Notes under the pieces: generated by a model
The model's database searches: none
Told to the model about the DNA's origin: nothing
The model's input: only the letters and a program-made list of their open reading frames with translations
Shown: in pieces, positions 28,704 through 38,579 of the stretch
How positions within the stretch are numbered: the stretch's first letter is position 1
How the letters are laid out: every line of letters begins with the position of its first letter
Program-made: the position numbers and the translations under genes
DNA from: Agaricicola taiwanensis
Lineage (GTDB): Bacteria > Pseudomonadota > Alphaproteobacteria > Rhizobiales > Methylopilaceae
Reading direction: 5' to 3'
Assembly (NCBI RefSeq): GCF_014635245.1
Contig: NZ_BMCP01000001.1
Span: forward strand, 248,001-312,000
Length of the DNA stretch: 64,000 nt

Positions 28704-29440
28704 TTTTATACCCCGCGATCGACCTGAAGGAGGGTCAGGTCGTCCGCCTGCGCCAGGGCGACATGGCCCAGGCCACGGTCTACGGCGCCGATCCCGGCGC
28801 GCAGGCCATGGTGTTCTCCGACCAGGGTTTTGAATGGCTGCATGTGGTGGATCTGGATGGCGCCTTCGCCGGAGCGAGCCGCAACGCCGAAGCCGTGGGA
28901 CAGATCCTTTCGCGCGCCAAGATGCCGGTGCAGCTGGGCGGCGGTATCCGCGACCTGCGCGGGGTCGAAGCCTGGCTCGACCGTGGCGTCAGCCGTGTCA
29001 TCCTGGGAACGGCCGCGGTGCGCGATCCGTCCTTCGTGCATGAAGCGTCGCGGCGTTATCCCGGCAAGATTGCCGTCGGCATCGATGCCAAGGACGGCCG
29101 CGTCGCGGTTCAGGGATGGGCGGAAGTGTCCGACATGACTGCGCTTGAACTCGCCCGACGCTTCGAGGGCGCGGGTGTGGCGGCCATCATCTACACCGAT
29201 ATCGCGCGAGACGGCCTTCTCAAGGGCGTCAATGTAGAGGCCACACGCCTCCTGTCCGAGGCTGTTGAGATCCCCGTCATCGCCAGCGGCGGGCTCGCCG
29301 GCATCGAGGACATCCGCACTCTGCTGGAACCCGAAAACGCTCGCATCGCGGGTGTCATCACAGGCCGGGCTCTCTACGATGGCCGTCTCGACGCCACCGA
29401 GGCGCTCGCCCTCATCCGCGAAAGGCGCGGCAATGCTTAA
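28700..29440 (+). CDS. hisA: Phosphoribosylformimino-5-aminoimidazole carboxamide ribotide isomerase
   Basis: Amadori isomerase of histidine synthesis, a TIM barrel of 246 residues. D8 ([12 protein letters not shown]) is the first catalytic Asp; [15 protein letters not shown] and [14 protein letters not shown] (second Asp) follow. The start is taken as the GTG at 28700, which forms a GTGA overlap with the hisH stop and has GAGG 8 bases upstream. A GTG three codons earlier is possible. Confidence 0.94.
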   Translation: MILYPAIDLKEGQVVRLRQGDMAQATVYGADPGAQAMVFSDQGFEWLHVVDLDGAFAGASRNAEAVGQILSRAKMPVQLGGGIRDLRGVEAWLDRGVSRVILGTAAVRDPSFVHEASRRYPGKIAVGIDAKDGRVAVQGWAEVSDMTALELARRFEGAGVAAIIYTDIARDGLLKGVNVEATRLLSEAVEIPVIASGGLAGIEDIRTLLEPENARIAGVITGRALYDGRLDATEALALIRERRGNA

Positions 29441-30194
29441 GGTCCGCGTGATCCCCTGCCTCGATGTTAAAGACGGCCGCGTGGTGAAAGGCGTCAAGTT
29501 CGAAGGGCTGCGCGATGCCGGTGACCCGGTTGAGGCGGCTAAGGCCTATGATGCCGCCGGCGCCGATGAGCTCTGTTTCCTGGACATCACCGCCAGCCAT
29601 GAGAACCGCGGCACATTGCTCGATGTGGTCGCGCGCACGGCCGAGCAATGCTTCATGCCGGTGACCGTGGGCGGCGGCGTGCGCTCGGTGGAGGATGTGC
29701 GCGCGCTGATGATGGCAGGGGCAGACAAGGTCTCCATCAACACCGCCGCGGTGAAGGATCGGTCGATCGTCGCGCGCGCAGCGGACAAATACGGGGCTCA
29801 GGCCATCGTCGTGGCGATCGATGCCAAGCGCGTCGACCGCGGCCGCTGGGAAATCTTCACCCACGGCGGCCGCAACCCGACCGGGCTCGATGTGATCGAT
29901 TACGCCCGTGAGGTCGCGCAGCTGGGCGCCGGAGAAATCCTTCTGACATCGATGGATCGCGACGGCACCCGCGATGGTTATGATCTTGAATTGACCCGAT
30001 CCGTGGTCGATGCGGTATCGGTGCCTGTGGTGGCCTCGGGCGGCGTGGGCGAACTGGAACATCTCGCCCTTGGTGCCCGCGAGGGTGGGGCGAGCGCGGT
30101 GCTGGCCGCCTCCATCTTCCACTTCGGGCAGTATACCATCCGCGAGGCCAAGGAACACATGGCGGCACGGGGCGTTCCCGTCCGGCTCGACTGA
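29433..30194 (+). CDS. hisF: Imidazole glycerol phosphate synthase, cyclase subunit
   Basis: Uses ammonia from HisH to form imidazole glycerol phosphate and AICAR. The 253-residue TIM barrel has the catalytic D11 ([15 protein letters not shown]), [13 protein letters not shown], and [16 protein letters not shown] with the second catalytic Asp. The ATG at 29433 overlaps the hisA stop by 8 bases; upstream frame extension is inside hisA. Confidence 0.97.
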   Translation: MLKVRVIPCLDVKDGRVVKGVKFEGLRDAGDPVEAAKAYDAAGADELCFLDITASHENRGTLLDVVARTAEQCFMPVTVGGGVRSVEDVRALMMAGADKVSINTAAVKDRSIVARAADKYGAQAIVVAIDAKRVDRGRWEIFTHGGRNPTGLDVIDYAREVAQLGAGEILLTSMDRDGTRDGYDLELTRSVVDAVSVPVVASGGVGELEHLALGAREGGASAVLAASIFHFGQYTIREAKEHMAARGVPVRLD

Positions 30195-30206
30195 GGGTAT
30201 GAGAGG

Positions 30207-30530
30207 ATGACGAACGCATTCACCTTGGAAAAGCTGGAGCAGATCGTGGCGGAGCGGTCTCAGGCCAGCGGCGCCACTTCCTACACCCGGCAACTGCTGG
30301 ATCAGGGCGTGGAGAAATGCGCCAAGAAGTTCGGCGAAGAGGCGGTGGAGGCGGTGCTCGCCTCGGTGGGGTCGGAGCGCGACCACCTCATCAAGGAAAG
30401 TGCCGATGTGCTATACCACCTCCTGGTCCTGCTGGCGGCGCGCCAGGTCAGCCTGGCCGAAGTCTATGCCGAGCTCGATATGCGCACCGCTCGCTCGGGT
30501 CTCGCCGAAAAGGCCTCCCGGCCGGGTTGA
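30207..30530 (+). CDS. hisE: Phosphoribosyl-ATP diphosphatase
   Basis: Second step of histidine synthesis, removing pyrophosphate from phosphoribosyl-ATP. It is the stand-alone HisE form (107 residues) of the MazG-like all-alpha fold. [16 protein letters not shown] carries the metal-binding Glu residues and [16 protein letters not shown] the EXXD motif. It begins 12 bases after hisF, and coaA follows after 10 bases. Confidence 0.95.
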   Translation: MTNAFTLEKLEQIVAERSQASGATSYTRQLLDQGVEKCAKKFGEEAVEAVLASVGSERDHLIKESADVLYHLLVLLAARQVSLAEVYAELDMRTARSGLAEKASRPG

Positions 30531-30540
30531 GGAGAGCATC

Positions 30541-31497
30541 TTGCTCGACAGGAATGATCCTTCCAAGTCATCCCCCTATCGCATCTTCACCCGCGACGAA
30601 TGGGCCAGCCTTCGTGCCGACACGCCGCTGACCCTCTCCACGGGCGAAATCGACCGGCTGCGTTCGCTGAACGATCCCATCGACGTTTCCGAGGTCGAGG
30701 CGATCTACCTGCCGATCTCACGCCTGCTGGCGCTCTATGTGGCCGCCACACAGCAGCTCTTCCGCGCGACCAAGTCCTTCCTGGGCTACAACGACACCAA
30801 GATGCCCTATGTCATCGGTGTTGCCGGCTCGGTGGCGGTGGGCAAATCCACCACCGCCCGCATCCTCAAGGCGCTTCTGGCACGCTGGCCCAATACGCCT
30901 CGCGTCGAACTCATCACCACCGATGGCTTCCTTTATCCCAACGCGGTGCTGGCCGCCGAAGGGCTGATGGAGCGCAAGGGCTTTCCGGAGAGCTACGATC
31001 TGCCGGCCCTGCTGCGCTTCCTGTCCGACGTGAAGGCGGGCAAATCACCTGTGACGGCGCCGGTCTATTCACATCTGGTCTACGATGTGGTGCCGGGCGA
31101 GACCGCCACGGTCGATCGACCCGACATCCTGATCGTCGAGGGTCTGAACGTGCTCCAGACGGGGCGCCCGCCGCGCGACGGCAAGGACATTCCCTTCGTC
31201 TCCGACTTCTTCGATTTCTCCATTTACATCGATGCCGATGAAGAGGTCATTCACGACTGGTATGTGCAGCGCTTCCTGCGTCTGCGGCAGACCGCTTTCC
31301 GCGATCCGCAGTCCTTTTTCCGCAAGTATGCGGAGGTGTCCGAGGCGGAAGCCCTTCGCATCGCTGAAAGCCTGTGGAGCCGCATCAATCTCCTCAATCT
31401 GCGCGATAACATCCTTCCGACACGGCATCGCGCCGGCCTAGTGCTGCGCAAGGGCGAAAACCATCGCATTGAGCAGGTGGCGCTGCGCCGGCTATAA
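30541..31497 (+). CDS. coaA: Pantothenate kinase (type I)
   Basis: First committed step of CoA synthesis. The 318 residues show the P-loop [17 protein letters not shown], the [12 protein letters not shown] motif, YDVVPGE and the C-terminal [19 protein letters not shown]. No ATG is available: the start is a TTG at 30541 with GAGGAGA ending 4 to 5 bases upstream, beginning [16 protein letters not shown]. The reading frame continues upstream into hisE. It ends the hisB-coaA run. Confidence 0.93.
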   Translation: MLDRNDPSKSSPYRIFTRDEWASLRADTPLTLSTGEIDRLRSLNDPIDVSEVEAIYLPISRLLALYVAATQQLFRATKSFLGYNDTKMPYVIGVAGSVAVGKSTTARILKALLARWPNTPRVELITTDGFLYPNAVLAAEGLMERKGFPESYDLPALLRFLSDVKAGKSPVTAPVYSHLVYDVVPGETATVDRPDILIVEGLNVLQTGRPPRDGKDIPFVSDFFDFSIYIDADEEVIHDWYVQRFLRLRQTAFRDPQSFFRKYAEVSEAEALRIAESLWSRINLLNLRDNILPTRHRAGLVLRKGENHRIEQVALRRL

Positions 31498-31523
31498 TAT
31501 TTCGCCGGTTGGGGGATCTGCCG

Positions 31524-32525
31524 ATGAAACGGCTTTTATGCGCGGCGGCGGCATGGATGGTGCTCGCGGCGACGGCTGCGGCACAGGAGATGCCTCCTGT
31601 CTGCACGGCACCTGACCCGCTGGCGGAGCTTCGGCGTCAGGACCCCTCCACCTTTGCCAGGGTTGAGGCCGAAACCGCTGCTGTTTCCAACGCGAAGGGA
31701 GTGCTCTGGCGCATCGAGAAGGAAGATCTCGCGCCCTCCTATCTGTTCGGCACCATCCACCTGACCGACTCCCGGGTCACGAATCTTCCTCTGGAAGTCA
31801 CGAAAGCCTTGTCTGAAAGCGCCACTGTGGCGCTTGAACTTGCCGCCACCGGTGACCCGGAAGCCATGGCCCAGCTGGGGGATCGGATGCTGGCCATGGC
31901 CATGAACAACACGGGACACCCGCCGCTTGCATCCATGACGGTTGCCGAGCGCAACCGCATCGCCGGTGCGCTGCAGGCGCGCGGCCTGCCGGCGGAAGCA
32001 GTGCAGATCTTCAAGCCCTGGTTTCTGACGGTTTCGCTGGCACTTCCGGCCTGCGAGATGGCGCGCCAGCGCGCGGCTTTCCAGAATGTTGATGAGCTTA
32101 TCGCCACCACGGCGCGGGAACGCGGCATGCCGGTCGTCGGCTTGGAGACCGACGCTGAGCAGCTGAGCATCCTGTCCAGCCTCGAGCCATGGGTCTACGA
32201 GGCGGCGCTGCGCGATTCATCCCGGTCAGAGGCGCGCAATCAGGAACTGCTCGAACTTCTGGTGCAGCTCTATCTCGATCGCAGTCCTGGCGCTCTGATT
32301 CCCGCCTACCGGCATCTTGCCTTGCCGGAGGAGAATGTGGAGGCCTTCATGATCTTCATGAAGGCGCTGATGGGCTCCCGCAATGATGTCATGCGGGATC
32401 GGGCGCGTCCGCTGCTGGAGAAGGGGCAGCTTTTCATCGCCGTGGGCGCGCTGCATCTGCCGGGCAAGGGCGGCCTGGTCGATCTCTTCCGCAAGGAAGG
32501 CTATCGGCTGATCCGGGTGCTTTGA
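31524..32525 (+). CDS. TraB/GumN-family protein, exported
   Basis: A 333-residue protein of the TraB/GumN/PrgY family, whose relatives are implicated in plasmid-pheromone shutdown and exopolysaccharide clusters and may be metallopeptidases. The N-terminus has a signal peptide (KRLLCAAAAWMVLAATAAAQ). Family signatures are SYLFGTIHLTD, VALELAATGD, and the C-terminal LFIAVGALHLPGKGGLVDLFRKEGY with GxHLxG. The ATG at 31524 is preferred over 31509, since it gives the signal peptide directly. It is followed by a parS-like site. Confidence 0.88.
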   Translation: MKRLLCAAAAWMVLAATAAAQEMPPVCTAPDPLAELRRQDPSTFARVEAETAAVSNAKGVLWRIEKEDLAPSYLFGTIHLTDSRVTNLPLEVTKALSESATVALELAATGDPEAMAQLGDRMLAMAMNNTGHPPLASMTVAERNRIAGALQARGLPAEAVQIFKPWFLTVSLALPACEMARQRAAFQNVDELIATTARERGMPVVGLETDAEQLSILSSLEPWVYEAALRDSSRSEARNQELLELLVQLYLDRSPGALIPAYRHLALPEENVEAFMIFMKALMGSRNDVMRDRARPLLEKGQLFIAVGALHLPGKGGLVDLFRKEGYRLIRVL

Positions 32526-32534
32526 ACCCGGCCC

Positions 32535-32550
32535 TGATTCACGTGAAACA
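32535..32550. other. parS site 3
   Basis: TGATTCACGTGAAACA matches the parS consensus TGTTTCACGTGAAACA at 15 of 16 positions. It occupies the 33-base gap between the convergent TraB/GumN and PfkB-kinase genes, about 16 kb from the putative origin on the side opposite parAB. Confidence 0.85.
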
Positions 32551-32558
32551 TTCGGTTC

Positions 32559-33566
32559 TCAGGCCGCAACGAAAAGACCACTCTCGGCGGCAAGGGTCTT
32601 TAGGCTTGTCTCCGGCCGCGCGCCCATATGGCTGAGGATTTCCGCCGCGCAGAGCGCGCCGAGCCGGGCGGCCTCGGCATGGCTTGAGCCCCGCGAAAGG
32701 CCCGTGAGGAATCCCGCGGCAAAGAGGTCGCCGGCACCTGTTGCATCGACCACGCGTTCGATGGGATGAGCGGCAACCTGCACCCGCGACGAGCCCGAAG
32801 CGACAACGGCACCCTTCTCACTGCGTGTCATGACGGCGACCGGTGCATCCTTGGCGAGATTGGCGAGCGCCGTCACGACGTCGTCGGTCTCATAGAGAGA
32901 CATTGCCTCGCCCTCATTGGCAAAAAGCACATCGACGGTGCCGGAGCGCAAAAGCTCGATGAACTCGGCGCGGTAGCGTCCGACGCAGAAGCTGTCGGAC
33001 AGTGACAGCGCCACTTTCCGGCCGGCGCCGTGGGCGATCTCCGCGGCCCGGCGGAACGCGAGCTTCGCGGCGGGCGGATCCCAGAGATAACCTTCCAGAT
33101 AGATGAACTGGCTGTCGGTGATGATGGCTGGGTCGACGTCGTCGGGTCCGAGATGCTGGCTGGCACCGAGGAAGGTGTTCATCGTTCGCTCGCCATCCGG
33201 CGTGACCAGGATGTAGCAGCGCGCCGTGGTGGGTCCTTCCTCGGCCGGCGCCGTCGTGAAATGAACGCCTGCGGCACGGATATCATGCGTGAAGCTCACA
33301 CCGAGCGCATCGTTGCGGACCTTGCCGATGAAGGCCGCCTTGCCGCCGAGAGAGGCGACCCCGGCACAGGTGTTGGCCGCGCTGCCGCCGGAAACCAGAA
33401 CCGTTGGACCGATCGCGGGATAGAGCGCCTCGGCCCGCGCCTCATCGATCAAGCTCATGGATCCCTTGACCATGCCTTCGCGCACAAGGTCGCTTTCCTC
33501 GGCGCGTGCGAGGATATCGACAATGGCGTTGCCGAGAGCGGTAACGTCGAAGCGCGAAGTGGTCAT
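32559..33566 (-). CDS. PfkB-family carbohydrate/adenosine kinase
   Basis: Ribokinase-fold kinase of 335 residues from the ATG at 33566 (MTTSRFDVTALGNAIVDILA). The first PfkB signature region is LVSGGSAANTCAGVASLGG, and the second, VVDATGAGDLFAAGFLTG, carries the anion hole and catalytic Asp. GGSAANT resembles adenosine-kinase-type members; in rhizobia this gene is usually called adenosine kinase or sugar kinase. The true substrate cannot be read from sequence. A frame extending to 33662 is not supported. Confidence 0.9.
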   Translation of the reverse strand: MTTSRFDVTALGNAIVDILARAEESDLVREGMVKGSMSLIDEARAEALYPAIGPTVLVSGGSAANTCAGVASLGGKAAFIGKVRNDALGVSFTHDIRAAGVHFTTAPAEEGPTTARCYILVTPDGERTMNTFLGASQHLGPDDVDPAIITDSQFIYLEGYLWDPPAAKLAFRRAAEIAHGAGRKVALSLSDSFCVGRYRAEFIELLRSGTVDVLFANEGEAMSLYETDDVVTALANLAKDAPVAVMTRSEKGAVVASGSSRVQVAAHPIERVVDATGAGDLFAAGFLTGLSRGSSHAEAARLGALCAAEILSHMGARPETSLKTLAAESGLFVAA

Positions 33567-33740
33567 GGAATCTCCAGAAGGAAAGACGTGCGGCCGGCGC
33601 AACATGTCGCGAAAATCGCAACGTTGCGTCAGGTGATGCGCTCTTAAACGCCCCGGCGCCATCCCTCAAGCTGAAAGCCGCTTGCACCCCGGCGCGCCTT
33701 GCCATAAGGCCCACCCAACTCAAAGCTTGCAGGCGACATC

Positions 33741-34778
33741 ATGACGACTTTCCCCGAGCGCGTTTTTTCCGGCGTCCAGCCCACGGGTAACCTTCACCTG
33801 GGCAATTATCTCGGCGCGATCACCAAGTTTGTGGCGCTTCAGGACCGCTACGACTGCATCTACTGCGTGGTCGACATGCATGCCATCACGGTGTGGCAGG
33901 AGCCGGAGGAGCTGAAGAAGACGATCCGGGAAGTGACCGCCGCCTTCATCGCCTGCGGCGTCGACCCGAAGAAGAACATCGTCTTCAATCAGAGCCAGGT
34001 GCCGCAGCACGCCGAACTCGCCTGGATCTTCAACTGCGTCGCCCGCCTGGGCTGGCTCAACCGCATGACGCAGTTCAAGGAGAAGGCCGGCAAGGACCGC
34101 GAGAACGCCTCGGTGGGTCTCTATGCCTATCCCAATCTGATGGCGGCCGACATCCTGGCCTATCGCGCCACTCATGTGCCCGTCGGCGACGATCAGAAGC
34201 AGCATCTGGAGCTGACCCGCGACATCGCGCAGAAGTTCAACAATGACTATGCCACCTCCATCGCCGCCCATGGCTATGGCGATACGTTCTTTCCGCTTAC
34301 CGAGCCGTTGATCGCGGGGCCGGCGACGCGCGTCATGTCGCTGCGCGATGGTTCCAAGAAGATGTCGAAGTCCGATCCCTCGGACTATTCCCGGATCAAT
34401 CTGTCCGATGATGCCGATGCCATCGCCCAGAAGGTGCGCAAGGCCAAGACCGATCCGGAGCCGCTTCCCTCCGAGGAGGAAGGGCTGAAGGGGCGGCCAG
34501 AGGCGGAAAACCTCGTCGGCATCTTCGCGGCACTGGCCGATCGCACCCGCGCGGACGTGCTCGGTGACTACGGCGGCCGCAATTTTTCCGAGTTCAAGGC
34601 GGCGCTGGTGGATCTGGCTGTGGCTCAGCTGGGGCCGATCGGCGCGGAGATGAAGCGCCTGACGCAGGATCCGTCCGCCATCGACGCGATTCTGGCCGAT
34701 GGTTCGGAACGCGCCGAGGCCATCGCGGTGGAAACCCTGAAGGCGGTGAAGGACATCGTTGGTTTTGTAAGGCACTGA
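33741..34778 (+). CDS. trpS: Tryptophanyl-tRNA synthetase
   Basis: Class I aminoacyl-tRNA synthetase charging tRNA-Trp; 345 residues. The HIGH-like motif is in [17 protein letters not shown] near the N-terminus, the specificity region includes VVDMHAIT and [18 protein letters not shown], and the KMSKS loop is [13 protein letters not shown]. It is divergent from the PfkB kinase (174 bases) and followed by a universal-stress-type gene. Confidence 0.97.
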   Translation: MTTFPERVFSGVQPTGNLHLGNYLGAITKFVALQDRYDCIYCVVDMHAITVWQEPEELKKTIREVTAAFIACGVDPKKNIVFNQSQVPQHAELAWIFNCVARLGWLNRMTQFKEKAGKDRENASVGLYAYPNLMAADILAYRATHVPVGDDQKQHLELTRDIAQKFNNDYATSIAAHGYGDTFFPLTEPLIAGPATRVMSLRDGSKKMSKSDPSDYSRINLSDDADAIAQKVRKAKTDPEPLPSEEEGLKGRPEAENLVGIFAALADRTRADVLGDYGGRNFSEFKAALVDLAVAQLGPIGAEMKRLTQDPSAIDAILADGSERAEAIAVETLKAVKDIVGFVRH

Positions 34779-34824
34779 TGCGGGGGCTTGCCCTGAAGCT
34801 GCCGCATCGCCAAACTCCGCCGCC

Positions 34825-35322
34825 ATGACGCTCGCCACACGCCGCTGCTACGAGGCCGGACACCGGCCCAAAATCCTCGTCATCATCGACGAGACCGAGG
34901 AATGCGGACGCGCGGTCTATTTCGCCGCGCGTCGGGCCAAACGACAGGGTGCCATGGTCGCCATGCTGGCGCTCACCGCGCCCGGCGACTTCCAGAACTG
35001 GTTTTCCGTGGGCGACGTGATGCGGGAGGAGGCCGAGGCCGAGGCCAAAGGCCATATCGCGCGCCACGCTGAACGGGTGCGGGAGATTGCCGGCGTGGAA
35101 CCGCAACAGATCGTGCGCGAGGGAAAATCCGGCGAGGAGATCCAGGCGCTCATCGAGGAGGATGAGGACATCGCGCTGCTGATCCTGGCTGCCGGCACCG
35201 GCACCGAAGGACCGGGGCCGCTGGTCACCCAGCTCGCCGGCAAATCCTCCGGCAGTTTCCCCATTCCCCTCATGATCGTGCCCGGCCACCTGACAGAGGC
35301 GGAGATCGACACCCTGTCGTGA
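34825..35322 (+). CDS. Universal stress protein (UspA family)
   Basis: A single-domain UspA-fold protein of 165 residues. The N-terminal KILVIIDETEECGRAVYFAARRA is the usual first strand and helix. The C-terminal region ends with LVTQLAGKSSGSFPIPLMIVPG, where the nucleotide-binding GX2GX9G(S/T) motif would sit; only part of it is recognisable, so ATP binding is uncertain. It lies 46 bases after trpS; the pairing trpS-usp-nfu is common in rhizobia. Confidence 0.88.
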   Translation: MTLATRRCYEAGHRPKILVIIDETEECGRAVYFAARRAKRQGAMVAMLALTAPGDFQNWFSVGDVMREEAEAEAKGHIARHAERVREIAGVEPQQIVREGKSGEEIQALIEEDEDIALLILAAGTGTEGPGPLVTQLAGKSSGSFPIPLMIVPGHLTEAEIDTLS

Positions 35323-35438
35323 CGGTGGCCGGCGCGGCAATTGATTCACGGCTGCAGCGGGTCCATATCAGGTGCGACAGGGAACGGCACGGCCGTTCAA
35401 AATGATGGCGCTGATGCGCCCCGCCGGAGGCGAGAGAC

Positions 35439-36002
35439 ATGTTCATTCAGACTGAAGCCACCCCCAATCCCGCAACGCTCAAGTTCCTGCCCGGAAAGAC
35501 CGTGCTGGCCGAAGGCACGTTCGAGGCGCGCGATGCCGAGACGGCCCGCCGTTCCCCGTTGGCGGAAAAGCTCTTCGGCATCGACGGCGTGACCGGCGTC
35601 TTCTACGGCAGCGACTTCGTTACCGTGACCAAGGGAGAGGCGGAATGGCCGCATCTCAAGCCCGCGATCCTTGGCGCCATTATGGAGCACTTCATGTCGG
35701 GTGCTCCCATCCTGCGGGATGGTGACATCGCTGCCCAGGAAGAGGATGGCGACGAATTCTTCGAGGAAGGCGACGCGGCCGTGGTCGACACCATCAAGGA
35801 GCTGCTCGACACCCGTGTCCGGCCGGCGGTCGCCATGGACGGTGGCGACATCACCTTCCGCGGTTTTCGCGATGGGGTCGTCTTTCTCAACATGCAGGGC
35901 TCCTGCCAGGGTTGCCCATCCTCGGTGGCGACCCTGAAGAACGGCATCGAGAATCTGCTGCGCCATTTCGTGCCAGAAGTACAGGAAGTCCGCCCGATGT
36001 GA
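35439..36002 (+). CDS. NifU-like Fe-S cluster scaffold/carrier protein
   Basis: Nfu-type iron-sulphur carrier of 187 residues. It has an N-terminal Nfu_N domain (MFIQTEATPNPATLKFLPG), an acidic linker (AAQEEDGDEFFEEGD) and a C-terminal NifU domain with the cluster-binding CXXC in MQGSCQGCPSSVATLKNGI. It delivers 4Fe-4S clusters to apoproteins in the cytoplasm. It stands alone, 116 bases after the stress-protein gene and 75 bases before tsaB. Confidence 0.95.
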   Translation: MFIQTEATPNPATLKFLPGKTVLAEGTFEARDAETARRSPLAEKLFGIDGVTGVFYGSDFVTVTKGEAEWPHLKPAILGAIMEHFMSGAPILRDGDIAAQEEDGDEFFEEGDAAVVDTIKELLDTRVRPAVAMDGGDITFRGFRDGVVFLNMQGSCQGCPSSVATLKNGIENLLRHFVPEVQEVRPM

Positions 36003-36077
36003 CCGGCATCGCGCCTCTTTCCCGGGGCGCGAATCCGTGCGCAGATGGGCGTGACATGGGATAAGGGGCGAGTGAGC

Positions 36078-36755
36078 GTGCGGGTTCTGGCGATCGATAC
36101 GGCGATGGCCTCCTGTTCGGTGGCGGTGGTCGACACCCACGTCAACGAACCCATCGCCATGGTGTCCGAACCCATGGAGCGCGGGCAGGCCGAAGCGCTG
36201 ATGCCCATGATCGCCGATGTCCTGTCCCGCGCCGGCGGCCTCTCCCAGATCGAGCGCATCGCGGTCACGACGGGCCCGGGAAGTTTCACGGGCCTGCGCA
36301 TCGGACTTGCCGCCGCTCGCGGCCTTGCCATGGCCAGTGACCTTCCGGTGGTCGGTCTCACCACGCTCACGGTCATTGCCGCGCCTTACATCGTGGACGA
36401 GGATCGCCGGCCGGTCGCTTCCTGCATCGACGCGCGGCACGGCCGTGTCTTCCTGCATATGTTCGCGCCGGGAGGCCGCACCCTGGTCACGCCGCGCTGT
36501 GCGCCCGCGAAGGACGCCGCACGCGCGATCGGCACGGGTCCGGTGCGGCTCGTCGGTTCCGGTGCCCAGGCCGTGGCTCATGTGTCCACGTTTCCAGGGG
36601 GTGCCAGCATCATCGAGGCCTCGCCGCAGCCCGACATCATCTGGGTTGCCCGTCTCGGCGCGGCCATCGAACCCACAGCCTCGCCCCCGAAGCCTTTTTA
36701 CCTGCTCGCCCCCGATGCCAAACCGCAGGAGAAAGGCCGTGTGGTCAGGCGATGA
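36078..36755 (+). CDS. tsaB: tRNA threonylcarbamoyladenosine synthesis protein TsaB
   Basis: Partner of TsaD in the t6A37 modification of ANN-decoding tRNAs, with an ASKHA-type fold. The N-terminus VRVLAIDTAMASCSVAVVD and RIAVTTGPGSFTGLRIGLAAARGLA are family signatures; 225 residues. The start is a GTG. The one at 36078 has AAGGGG 9 bases upstream and gives the standard MRVLAIDTA start, but the GTG two codons earlier and an ATG at 36045 are possible. It overlaps rimI by 4 bases. Confidence 0.93.
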   Translation: MRVLAIDTAMASCSVAVVDTHVNEPIAMVSEPMERGQAEALMPMIADVLSRAGGLSQIERIAVTTGPGSFTGLRIGLAAARGLAMASDLPVVGLTTLTVIAAPYIVDEDRRPVASCIDARHGRVFLHMFAPGGRTLVTPRCAPAKDAARAIGTGPVRLVGSGAQAVAHVSTFPGGASIIEASPQPDIIWVARLGAAIEPTASPPKPFYLLAPDAKPQEKGRVVRR

Positions 36756-37240
36756 GCGATGCCCTCTTCGGCTGGCGTACCCCGGACTGGCGCACCCGTG
36801 AGGGGCACCCGGCGGATTCGGAGCTCTTCTCTGCGCTCCACGGCCAGTGCTTCGCGCGCGCCTGGAGCGAAGAGGAGTTTGAAAGCCTTTTGAGCGAACC
36901 GGGTGTTGTCGCTCACATCGCCTGCGACCGCCCGGGCGCTCCAATGGTCGGTCTCGCGCTGTCGCGCATCGCCGCTGACGAGGCGGAGATCCTCTCCATC
37001 GCCATACTGCCTGCGCGGCGCGGGCGTGGCGGGGGCCATGCCCTGCTGGCGGCGCATCTCAACGCGCTGGCCGGGCGCGGGGTTGCCCGCGTGTTTCTCG
37101 AGGTCGATGAGGAGAATACTTCCGCCAACATTCTCTATGCCCGTTTCGGCTTCCGCGAGGTTGGCCGGCGTGAGGCTTATTATGCGCGTGCCGATGGCAC
37201 CAAAGGCGCCGCGCGCGTGCTGTCGGCCGCACTGCGGTGA
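36752..37240 (+). CDS. rimI: Ribosomal-protein-alanine N-acetyltransferase RimI-like
   Basis: GNAT acetyltransferase of 162 residues. The acetyl-CoA loop is ILPARRGRGGGHALL (R-x-x-G-x-G), followed by ARVFLEVDEENTSANILYARFGFREVGRREAYY, the RimI-type substrate region. It is expected to acetylate the N-terminus of ribosomal protein S18. ATGA overlap with tsaB and the tsaB-rimI-fur-plsC order support the name. Confidence 0.92.
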   Translation: MSDALFGWRTPDWRTREGHPADSELFSALHGQCFARAWSEEEFESLLSEPGVVAHIACDRPGAPMVGLALSRIAADEAEILSIAILPARRGRGGGHALLAAHLNALAGRGVARVFLEVDEENTSANILYARFGFREVGRREAYYARADGTKGAARVLSAALR

Positions 37241-37316
37241 TGAGGATGGCGGTGGACGACCTCACCCTCCCGTCCTATAAGCCGGAAAAAATTTGTGAGC
37301 CTGACGAGGGGACTGA

Positions 37317-37766
37317 GTGACCGATCCCAGCGCCGATATGCCGTCCCAGCTTGAGGACATCTGCGTTGCCAAGGGCATGCGTATGACGGAGCAGCGCCGC
37401 GTGATCGCGCGGATTCTGACAGCCGCGGCGGATCACCCCGATGTGGAAGAGGTCTATCGCCGGGCATCTGCCGTCGATCCCCGCATTTCCATCTCCACCG
37501 TCTATCGCACCGTCAAGCTCTTCGAGGATGCTGGCATCATCGCGCGGCATGACTTCCGCGACGGCCGCTCGCGCTATGAGCCGGTGCCGGACGAACATCA
37601 CGATCACCTCATTGATCTGCGTACCGGCAAGGTGGTCGAGTTTCGCGATGAGGAGATCGAGAGATTGCAGGCCGAGATCGCGCGACGCCTCGGTTTCAAG
37701 CTGGTGGACCATCGCCTCGAACTTTATGGCGTGCCGCTCTCCGACGATGACAGGGACGGCCGCTGA
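37317..37766 (+). CDS. fur: Fur-family metalloregulator (Fur/Mur)
   Basis: A 149-residue Fur-family repressor. The N-terminal winged helix (about 10-85) contains MRMTEQRRVIARIL and RISISTVYRTVKLFEDAGII. The dimerisation and metal domain shows EHHDHLIDLRTGKVVEF. It lacks the C-terminal Cys pairs of some Fur proteins. In Hyphomicrobiales the gene at this locus usually encodes Mur, a manganese-responsive repressor, so the metal may be Mn rather than Fe. The start is a GTG with GAGGGG 5 bases upstream. Confidence 0.92.
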   Translation: MTDPSADMPSQLEDICVAKGMRMTEQRRVIARILTAAADHPDVEEVYRRASAVDPRISISTVYRTVKLFEDAGIIARHDFRDGRSRYEPVPDEHHDHLIDLRTGKVVEFRDEEIERLQAEIARRLGFKLVDHRLELYGVPLSDDDRDGR

Positions 37767-37769
37767 ACC

Positions 37770-38567
37770 ATGCGCCCGAGCGCGGCTTTCGCCATAGCCT
37801 TCCTGGCGCCCGCGGTCCTCATCGGAATTCCCCTTCAATATCTCGCTCTGAAGGCGAGCCCCGGCCTCGCAAGGCAGATCCCCAACCTCTTCCACCGCTG
37901 GGTCAACCATGTCCTCGGCATTCGCCGCACACTTGTCGGCGCGCCTCATTCCGGCGGACCGCTGCTGATGGCCTCGAGCCATGCATCCTGGCTCGACATC
38001 ACGGTTCTATCCGCCATCGCCCCCGTGTCCTTTGTGGCGAAGAGCGAGGTGGGCGACTGGCCGCTCTTCGGTCTCTTCGCGCGGCTTCAGCGCACGGTCT
38101 TCGTCGACCGGACGCGCCGCAGCGCCACCGGGCGCACCACGGCCGAAATGGCCGAGAGGCTGGGCAGTGGCGATGCTCTCGTGCTGTTCCCTGAAGGCAC
38201 CTCGAACGACGGCAATCGCGTCTATCCCTTCCGTTCGGCGCTGCTCGGCGCTGCCAGCGCGGCGCTGACCGCCTCGGCCGACAAGCCGGTCTGGGTGCAG
38301 CCGGTGGCGATTGTCTATCGCGGCATCCACGGGGTGCCGGGCGGAAGGCGCATTCGACCGCGCCTTGCCTGGTACGGCGACATGGATCTTGCGCCGCATC
38401 TCCTTGATGTGCTGGCCATGGGCGCCATCGATGTCACGGTCGTGTTTGGCGATCCGGTGCTGCTGGAGGCGGCGGTTGACCGGAAAGCCTTGGCGCGGGA
38501 GCTTGAACGCAATGTTCGCGCCATGGCCGCGAAGGCGCGAAGCGGTGAGGTTGCTTCGGCCATCTGA
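37770..38567 (+). CDS. plsC: 1-acyl-sn-glycerol-3-phosphate acyltransferase
   Basis: PlsC-family acyltransferase making phosphatidic acid, or alternatively the OlsA type that makes ornithine lipids; 265 residues. An N-terminal hydrophobic segment (AFAIAFLAPAVLIGIPL) anchors it. The HX4D active site is SHASWLD and the second motif is VLFPEGTSNDG. It starts 3 bases after fur. In most relatives miaB, phoH and ybeY follow here; instead a proline-catabolism region follows. Confidence 0.9.
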   Translation: MRPSAAFAIAFLAPAVLIGIPLQYLALKASPGLARQIPNLFHRWVNHVLGIRRTLVGAPHSGGPLLMASSHASWLDITVLSAIAPVSFVAKSEVGDWPLFGLFARLQRTVFVDRTRRSATGRTTAEMAERLGSGDALVLFPEGTSNDGNRVYPFRSALLGAASAALTASADKPVWVQPVAIVYRGIHGVPGGRRIRPRLAWYGDMDLAPHLLDVLAMGAIDVTVVFGDPVLLEAAVDRKALARELERNVRAMAAKARSGEVASAI

Positions 38568-38579
38568 ACGCCGCGGCCG

